A program made the position numbers and the translations under genes. A DNA stretch of 11,148 nucleotides from the NCBI GenBank assembly GCA_964411785.1, contig CAYPMJ010000061.1, positions 1-11,148 on the forward strand. Direction: 5' to 3'. Below the pieces are notes generated by a model. The model searched no databases, was not told where the DNA came from, and saw only the letters and a list, made by a program, of their open reading frames with translations. This DNA comes from RUG626 sp964411785. GTDB lineage: Bacteria > Bacillota > Clostridia > Oscillospirales > Oscillospiraceae. Positions 6,297 through 11,148 of the stretch are shown here, one piece after another; position 1 is the stretch's first letter, and each line of letters opens with the position of its first letter.

Positions 6297-8048
6297 TCAC
6301 AGCTTGCAGACCTTTCTGTCATATGTCAGGATTCCGTTTGTCTCCTCTTCCACGTCGGAGAGCTGCGTGTAGATGGCAGCGGAGAGACCCTTTGCCTTGA
6401 GCGGCTCTATCTCCCGCTCCATGAGCCTGTGATACCCATCCCGGAAGGACGGGATGTCCTTGTACACGCGGTAGCCATAGGTCCCGCTTGAAAAGGAGTG
6501 CTCTGCCAGGTGACATGTATAGCCCCCGAATTCAGAGATGGCAAAGGCGCGGCGCCGGGCCGGGCGGGTGGACTGCTTTCTGAAATAGCAATGTACAGAG
6601 AGGACATCCCCGCAGCCCTGGTCAAACCAGCCGCTGGCCGCGTCAATGAGCCGCGTTGAGTCAAGCTGTTTTACAATCTCGGTGGCCTCACGGGCGTCAA
6701 ACTGTCCCCAGCCCTCGTTGAACAGCACCCAGACCGCGACGGAGGGACTGTTCTGAAGAAGCCGCACAAGCTCCGTGCACTCTGTCCGCCACTCCCCGCG
6801 GCTCTCCGGCGTCCCCCGGGACAGCCTCTCATACCGGTTATCCCGGAATCGGAGGCGGGGGAAGAGAGTGGGAAGCTTACTTACAAGGAGCATATCGTAC
6901 TGTGTTCCGCCGTTTGGAATGTCCTGCCAGACAATCATACCGAGTCTGTCGCAGTGATAATACCAGCGCATGCACTCAACCTTCGCGTGCTTGCGCAGGA
7001 GATTGAAGCCGAGCCCCTTCATGGTCTCAATGTCGTAGATCAGGGCCTCATCTGAGGGCGCGGTCATGAGCCCGTCCGACCAGTAGCCCTGATCCAGAAC
7101 ACCGTTCATGAAGTACGGCTGATGGTTGAGACAGAGCCTGAGCCGGCCGCCGGTGTCCCGCTCGCAGGAGAAGCACCGCATGGCAAAATAGCTCTCAACT
7201 AAGTCTCTTCCGGCCTTAAGTGTGAAGGTGTAGAGAAAAGGCGTCTCCGGCGTCCATGGGTGGACCTCAGGAAGGGCGATGTCAAAGCACGGCTCAGTGC
7301 CGGAGCGGGAGACTATGGTCCGCTCCCCGGCGCGGATTTCAAGAAGGTATGATGGAGCAGGTCTGCTCATCTGCGCCACAATTTTCACACGAGACGTGTC
7401 ATAATCCGGCGTTATTACAAGGGACCTGACATACGCCTCAGGGACATACTCCATCCACACTGTCTGCCAGATGCCGCTTTGTGCGGTGTAGAAGATGCCT
7501 CCGCTCTCAAGGCGCTGCTTCCCCCTTGTGCGGTAAGACGTGTCGCTTACGTCGCGCACTGAGACTGCAAGCTCGTTTTCACCCTCCGTCACAGCGCCTG
7601 TTATGTCAAGGGAGAAGGGCAGATACCCGCCGGAGTGCGTCCCGGCCATTGTGCCGTTTACATAGACGGCGCAGTCCTGGTCCACGGCTCCGAAGTGGAG
7701 AATGAGACGGGCGAGGGGATATGGAAAGGAGACGGAAAATGTCCTCCGATACCAGAGCGTCTCACAAGGGAGAAGCTGCCTTGAAACCCCTGAGAGAAGG
7801 CTCTCCGGGGAAAAGGGCACAAGAATTTTTCCCTCAAAGTCCGAGGGGATCCCGGCTGACGCGCCGGTGAACGCGCAGTCCCAGTATCCGTTCAGAATCG
7901 TGTAATTGTCCCTGCGAAGCTGTGGACGCGGGTATTCCTCCAGGACGTGCGCCGGGTCCAGCCTCTCGCCCCAGGGGGTGTGGAGATCGTTTGAATTCGT
8001 GTCCTGACGCCTCATGGTCACGGCGCGGAGCATATCGCGTATGTACAT
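6297..8048 (-). CDS. Glycoside hydrolase family 2 (beta-galactosidase/beta-glucuronidase type), intracellular
   Basis: A 583-aa GH2 enzyme. ATG at 8048 has GGAGGCGG 6-7 bases before it. Domain order is typical: a sugar-binding jelly roll (about 30-205, with LNGYWDCAF, WYRRTF and YVNGTMAGTHSGGYLPF), an immunoglobulin-like domain (about 206-300), then the TIM barrel. The acid/base lies in WVLFNEGWGQFD (N444-E445) and the nucleophile in ISEFGG (E506). There is no signal peptide, so it acts in the cytosol on imported oligosaccharides. It is much shorter than LacZ and lacks the C-terminal LacZ domains. This short intracellular form is common in gut Firmicutes; the sugar specificity (galactoside, glucuronide or other) cannot be read. 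It lies 83 bp downstream of the flagellin-like gene on the same strand, with no terminator hairpin evident, so it may be read from the flagellar promoter, an unusual pairing. Confidence 0.88.
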   Translation of the reverse strand: MYIRDMLRAVTMRRQDTNSNDLHTPWGERLDPAHVLEEYPRPQLRRDNYTILNGYWDCAFTGASAGIPSDFEGKILVPFSPESLLSGVSRQLLPCETLWYRRTFSVSFPYPLARLILHFGAVDQDCAVYVNGTMAGTHSGGYLPFSLDITGAVTEGENELAVSVRDVSDTSYRTRGKQRLESGGIFYTAQSGIWQTVWMEYVPEAYVRSLVITPDYDTSRVKIVAQMSRPAPSYLLEIRAGERTIVSRSGTEPCFDIALPEVHPWTPETPFLYTFTLKAGRDLVESYFAMRCFSCERDTGGRLRLCLNHQPYFMNGVLDQGYWSDGLMTAPSDEALIYDIETMKGLGFNLLRKHAKVECMRWYYHCDRLGMIVWQDIPNGGTQYDMLLVSKLPTLFPRLRFRDNRYERLSRGTPESRGEWRTECTELVRLLQNSPSVAVWVLFNEGWGQFDAREATEIVKQLDSTRLIDAASGWFDQGCGDVLSVHCYFRKQSTRPARRRAFAISEFGGYTCHLAEHSFSSGTYGYRVYKDIPSFRDGYHRLMEREIEPLKAKGLSAAIYTQLSDVEEETNGILTYDRKVCKL

Positions 8049-8131
8049 AAAGACCGCCTCCGTCAGGTTTTATTTTCTGCCGCCCTCCCGGTATTTTAAC
8101 GTGCTTCGAAAGGAACCGGGCCACGGTACGC

Positions 8132-10813
8132 TCACCGCAGAAGCTCCTTGAGCCCATCGGCACTGTGTCCGCTCTGAACGCCGAGAGTCTGGGAGACCCT
8201 CTGCAAAAGGGCGCGCCTTGCGTTGGTGAGAACCTCGCCGGCGCTGTCGGCGTCGCGTATGAGCTGCGTGCTGCCCACCACCTCCATGCCGCGAAGGGAG
8301 CGAAGCTCCTCGTCGAGCCTCCCGCCCAGGGCTCCGTAGGCCTTGCGTATGCGGCTAACGCGGCTTAAAGCGTCGTCCGCCGCGGCTCTGAGGGCGTTTA
8401 CATCGCCGCGGGTCTCAAGCTTCAGCCCGTTAAGGCGCAGCGCCTCGGAGGAGACACAAAAGCGCGGAACGGCGATGCGCCTTTCGCCCACCGTGAGATA
8501 TGAGGCGTCCCGGGATGCCGGGGAGACGGATGCGCTGCCGATATCCGCTCCGCCGCTCACTCTGACATGCCCGCAGCTCCCAAAGAGGCACGCGCCGATG
8601 TCTGCGCCCGGGTCGCCGCCCCTGGCGCTGAGGATGCGGGCGGTGCCGGTGATGAGTATGTCCCCGCTCTCGCCCTCTATCCCTGCGCCTATGGCCGCCG
8701 CGTGCATGGAGGCCTCCGCTCTTATCCGGCCTGCGCGTATGGTTATGCTGCCCACAGGTGCGCCCAGCGCACCGCCGATCCCGGCGCCTCCGTCGGGGCC
8801 GCCTGTGGCGAGTATGTCGCCGCCGGTGATGGTGATGGAGCCGAAAAAGCCGTGCTTTCCCGACCCGATGCCCGCGCCCGCGCCGCCGCCAATGGCGTGG
8901 ACTGTGCCGCCGCGTATCTCAAGGCTGCTCACACGGTCCCAGCTCCCGCCGCAGTCGCGCCCGATGCCGGCCCCGCCGCTGGCGCCCTGAGCCGTCAGCA
9001 CCCCGCAAGGCAGATCCTCCCCGCTTAAAGCCCTGTCTATGACAAGTGCGGCGCCGTCCGCTATGGATATCCCCGCAAATCCCGCGCCGCTCCTGAAAAC
9101 ATTCTCCGTGCCGTCGGCAAGAAGCAAAGTCACGTGGTTTTCACGGCCAATCTCAAAGGCGCTCCCCGCATCCACCCGGCACTCAACGCCCAGAAGCGTG
9201 AGACAGATGTCGCCAAGATTGTCCTCTATCACTATCCTGCCGCTAAAATCGCTCCCGTCCGCTGTGACTCCGACGCCTCCAGCTATTGCTGTCACAAGGT
9301 CTGTCATAATCCGGAGTGTCTGACTGTCCTCCTCGTAGAGCCAGTCCGTGCCCTCCTCGCCGCCGGTCACATCAAACGGGTTGGGATACTGCGATACCTC
9401 GCGAAATGTCCGGCTCTCGTCCTCCCACTGCACATACACCCCGCTTAAGACGGCGCCGCCCTTCCTGTCCCGGCCCAGAACCGTCACAGTGTGGACAGGG
9501 TGTCCGTTTGAGGGATCGGTCTCCTGCGCAAGCCACATGCGGAGCGTCTCACGGACATCGTCGGTTCGCTTCCATCTGCCGTCCAAGCCGAGGACGATTA
9601 CATCCCCGAACTTTGAGAGCAGATCGGAGGACATGGAATCAATTGACTCCATAAGCTCCCCGGCATTGCCGTAAACAGCCGCGGAGCGCACGGAGGCGGC
9701 AGCGCCGCCCCGGGAAGCTGAAACCTCAGACTCGCCCCCGCCGCCGTCAACAGCCTGTGAACCGGCACTCATGGCGGAGTGTCCGCCCTCGTCAGGGCTA
9801 TCAGCGCCAGTAAGACCGCTCCCGCCAGGCTCTGCTGATGGGTCATGGAGAAGCAGGGAAGTGTGCAAAGTCTCACTCCCCCTCACATTGATGCCTGCCT
9901 CATTATAGGGGAAATCTCCTAAACGCAGGCTGCCTGATGCGGAAGATCCGGAGCCCTGAAAGTCCGCACCCGGATCTGTGCCGCCGGTCCCCCTGCCGCT
10001 CCCGTCACCGGATGAAGGCATATTTTCAGCGATGCCGGCAAGCGCTCGGAAAGCGCCTGAGGAAGGGCTGACGTCATCCTGCCCGGCAGCGCCGGTAAAC
10101 GGGATACCGTCATCTCGTGACATGCCGCTATCAAGCGCCGACGGCAGAGTCTTAAAGGCTCCGCCATCCCCGGCCGACGCACCCGCCAGGAGCGCTGCAG
10201 CGTCAGAGTCAGGCTCTCCATCTGTCCCCGAGGACAGGAGCTCTGTAAGAAGCTCAAGAAGCTCCTCACGGGTTCCGGACACAAGATGACTTACAAGCTC
10301 GGAAAAGCTTGTTAAAAGTCCCCCCGACAGCTCCGTCAGGGCCTCGTCAGGGGAGAGAGAGGATGGGAGCTTCTCAGAAAGCGCCTCAAGTGCCTCAAGC
10401 AGCGCACTGTTGATGCGCTCAGCGTCATCTGCGCTGCTATTTGTAAAAAGCTCCGTCCCATCGGGCAGCGTCTGACTTAAGACCCGGTCAAGCTCCTGCA
10501 GCAGACTTATCCGCTCCGCCTCATCGCAATCCTGAAGTGACAGGAGTCTGTGCAATATGCCCTCCGCCTCCGCAAGAGCGCTCTCGCCTGTCCTGAGCAG
10601 CGCACTGTCCGCCTGGACCTGGTAGGCCCTGCGGGCGCTGTCGGAGGTGATGCCCAGGGCGGTGTCCCGGGTGGGTCTGGGGGAGATGCGCTGCGCCTCT
10701 GATCCCGCGTCCGCCTTGCCCGCCCTCGCTCCTGACATCCTCTCAGCCCTGCCAGCCCCGGTACCGGAGATGGCGGCAAAGCCTCTCTCCCTGCGAATGA
10801 AAATTTCGTCCAT
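8132..10813 (-). CDS. Giant divergent flagellin-like protein with beta-helix-type central insert
   Basis: An 893-aa protein; ATG at 10813 behind GGGGAGGAG and a sigma-28 promoter. Residues 42-95 match the flagellin N-terminal domain (RISPRPTRDTALGITS for RIN.A.DDAAGLAIS, then LLRTGESALAEAEGILHRL for the TAEGAL.E....LqRm region). Residues 806-893 match flagellin_C, including YGALGGRLDEEL (GAiqNRLe), QLIRDADSAGEV (SRIRDADvA.E) and a final helix LLQRVSQTLGVQSG. Both arms are more degenerate than in filament flagellins. Between them lie a leucine-rich helical stretch (about 100-190), a Gly/Ser/Asp-rich probably disordered linker (about 193-380), a region like Firmicutes surface-protein domains (NPFDVTGGEEGTDWLY..), and glycine-rich repeats (604-753) expected to form a beta-solenoid. 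It has eight cysteines, unusual for flagellins. It probably goes through the flagellar export system as a minor filament or cap-like component. Coding bases are clearly richer in GC than the left-hand genes. Function is unknown. Confidence 0.8.
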   Translation of the reverse strand: MDEIFIRRERGFAAISGTGAGRAERMSGARAGKADAGSEAQRISPRPTRDTALGITSDSARRAYQVQADSALLRTGESALAEAEGILHRLLSLQDCDEAERISLLQELDRVLSQTLPDGTELFTNSSADDAERINSALLEALEALSEKLPSSLSPDEALTELSGGLLTSFSELVSHLVSGTREELLELLTELLSSGTDGEPDSDAAALLAGASAGDGGAFKTLPSALDSGMSRDDGIPFTGAAGQDDVSPSSGAFRALAGIAENMPSSGDGSGRGTGGTDPGADFQGSGSSASGSLRLGDFPYNEAGINVRGSETLHTSLLLHDPSAEPGGSGLTGADSPDEGGHSAMSAGSQAVDGGGGESEVSASRGGAAASVRSAAVYGNAGELMESIDSMSSDLLSKFGDVIVLGLDGRWKRTDDVRETLRMWLAQETDPSNGHPVHTVTVLGRDRKGGAVLSGVYVQWEDESRTFREVSQYPNPFDVTGGEEGTDWLYEEDSQTLRIMTDLVTAIAGGVGVTADGSDFSGRIVIEDNLGDICLTLLGVECRVDAGSAFEIGRENHVTLLLADGTENVFRSGAGFAGISIADGAALVIDRALSGEDLPCGVLTAQGASGGAGIGRDCGGSWDRVSSLEIRGGTVHAIGGGAGAGIGSGKHGFFGSITITGGDILATGGPDGGAGIGGALGAPVGSITIRAGRIRAEASMHAAAIGAGIEGESGDILITGTARILSARGGDPGADIGACLFGSCGHVRVSGGADIGSASVSPASRDASYLTVGERRIAVPRFCVSSEALRLNGLKLETRGDVNALRAAADDALSRVSRIRKAYGALGGRLDEELRSLRGMEVVGSTQLIRDADSAGEVLTNARRALLQRVSQTLGVQSGHSADGLKELLR
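8555..9004 (-). repeat. Five tandem ~30-residue glycine-rich repeats (predicted beta-helix) within the flagellin-like gene
   Basis: Residues 604-753 of the flagellin-like protein divide into five units of 31, 29, 30, 29 and 31 residues. Each follows the scheme GG.I.A.GG..GAGIG....G...SITI, e.g. GGDILATGG then GAGIGG then GSITI. The periodicity and the alternating small and beta-branched residues are those of right-handed beta-helix surface domains of Gram-positive bacteria. The last two units have drifted (GAGIE, GADIGA). Confidence 0.75.
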
Positions 10814-10855
10814 CTGTCCGTCTCCTCCCCGCGCCCTGCGCTCTTCTTATTAAGG

Positions 10856-10880
10856 ATATCGGCAGACGGAGCTTTTTTTA
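10856..10880 (-). promoter_or_regulatory. Sigma-28 (SigD/FliA) promoter of the flagellin-like gene
   Basis: On the minus strand a TAAA element (10880-10877) is followed 13 bases on by a perfect GCCGATAT (10863-10856), the consensus -10 of flagellar late-gene promoters. Transcription should start about 6-8 bases further, giving a leader of roughly 35 nt before the ATG at 10813. This puts the flagellin-like gene in the late class of the flagellar cascade, expressed after hook completion once the anti-sigma factor FlgM is exported. Confidence 0.88.
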
Positions 10881-11023
10881 AAGGCTGGTTAAGGGCTGAC
10901 TTCAAAGCACCCCTTCCCGGCCGCCAGGTGAAAAGCTGCACCCCTTAGCCTCCGGGCTTATGGGGGGCGACGGCTTCAGCACCGGCAAGCGGGGTTTTTG
11001 CCATATTTGACAGCCGGCGATAC

Positions 11024-11052
11024 TTGCGAAAGCATGTGGATTGCTGTATAAT
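11024..11052 (+). promoter_or_regulatory. Sigma-A promoter of the rightmost gene
   Basis: TTGCGA (11024-11029) and a perfect TATAAT (11047-11052) are separated by 17 bases. A start at about 11058-11060 would place the transcript's first bases on the GCCCGGC stem that follows. Nothing else gene-like is seen between 10881 and this promoter. Confidence 0.8.
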
Positions 11053-11059
11053 GATGCGA

Positions 11060-11099
11060 GCCCGGCTGGTCTAAATGGAGGTGCGCCTCTATGCCGGGC
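11060..11099 (+). promoter_or_regulatory. Nested leader hairpin enclosing the ribosome binding site and start codon
   Basis: GCCCGGC (11060-11066) pairs perfectly with GCCGGGC (11093-11099). Inside it, GGAGG (11077-11081) pairs with CCTCT (11086-11090) around a TGCG loop. The inner stem hides the Shine-Dalgarno sequence and the outer stem takes up the G of the ATG (11091-11093). The leader would therefore tend to hold translation off unless melted or bound by something. The pairing is seen; regulation is inferred. Confidence 0.5.
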
Positions 11100-11148
11100 G
11101 GGAGGGTTTCGTCGGTTGGGACAGGGTCAGAACCTGTGAAGCGGAAGA
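11091..11148 (+). CDS. Start of an unidentified gene (runs off the right edge)
   Basis: From ATG 11091 the frame is open to the window end and encodes 19 residues beginning MPGGRVSSVGTGSEPVKRK, basic and polar, with no recognisable domain yet. Support comes from an ideal ribosome binding site, GGAGGTG at 11077-11083 with a 7-base spacer, and from the sigma-A promoter about 40 bases upstream, giving a short leader. It is divergent from the flagellin-like gene. The segment could instead be the 5' part of a structured non-coding RNA, since the leader folds well, but the spacing of promoter, ribosome site and ATG favours a gene. Confidence 0.55.
   Translation, partial: MPGGRVSSVGTGSEPVKRK

Noticed and set aside
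8343..8990. Long + strand open frame (about 215 codons) opposite the flagellin-like gene, rich in Pro and Ala
   Set aside because: It is an antisense shadow of a GC-rich gene with low-complexity composition and no ribosome site. The opposite strand encodes recognisable repeats and the flagellin C-terminus.
11007..11035. Perfect TTGACA at 11007-11012 as the -35 element
   Set aside because: At 17 bases from it there is only AAGCAT, and it lies too far from the perfect TATAAT. TTGCGA at 11024 has correct spacing and is preferred.
11058..11148. 5' end of a housekeeping or riboswitch RNA (SRP RNA, RNase P, tmRNA, c-di-GMP riboswitch)
   Set aside because: The conserved signature bases of these RNAs were looked for and not found. 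The ribosome-site and ATG spacing explain the segment better as a gene start.
1..11148. CRISPR arrays, tRNA or rRNA genes, insertion sequences, prophage or attachment sites
   Set aside because: No direct-repeat/spacer pattern, cloverleaf, transposase motif or terminal inverted repeats were seen. The only tandem repeats are protein-level units inside the flagellin-like gene.

Overview
The window looks like a piece of a motile, flagellated Clostridia-type (Firmicutes) chromosome, probably a gut commensal with middling to high GC. Two flagellin-family genes, GGAGG-type ribosome binding sites before nearly every gene, a sigma-28 promoter and a GH2 glycosidase all point that way. The species cannot be named from sequence reading alone.

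Left part (1-5290, + strand). The first 55 bases are the extreme C-terminus of a flagellin. After a strong 13-bp hairpin there follow five tightly packed genes: a 698-aa protein with a divergent sulfotransferase-like domain, a CysC/APS-kinase-like kinase, an IspD/TarI-like cytidylyltransferase, a TarJ/GatD-like zinc dehydrogenase, and a ribulose-phosphate 3-epimerase. The last three make a coherent route from a pentulose 5-phosphate to a CDP-pentitol. The kinase and the sulfotransferase-like protein look like the activation and transfer steps. Because the set sits directly behind a flagellin gene, I read it as a probable flagellin-modification island. The attractive and untested reading is that the kinase 3'-phosphorylates a CDP-pentitol, as Campylobacter Cj1415 does with CDP-phosphoramidate, and that the sulfotransferase-like protein uses this PAPS-like donor. 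A plain sulfation route is the main alternative.

Middle (5291-6296). A PHP-family phosphoesterase gene (RNase AM / nucleoside-bisphosphate phosphatase type) lies 65 bp downstream on the same strand. It is closed by a classic hairpin-plus-T7 terminator in the convergent gap.

Right part (6297-10880, - strand). Reading leftwards, a textbook sigma-28 promoter drives an 893-aa, visibly GC-rich flagellin-like protein. It has recognisable flagellin N- and C-terminal segments, but the middle is replaced by a helical segment, a long Gly/Ser/Asp-rich linker and a beta-helix-like region of about 30-residue repeats. A cytoplasmic GH2 glycosidase follows 83 bp downstream with no evident terminator between, so it may share the flagellar promoter.

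Right edge (11024-11148, + strand). A good sigma-A promoter precedes the first 19 codons of an unidentified gene. Its ribosome binding site and start codon are folded into a nested hairpin.
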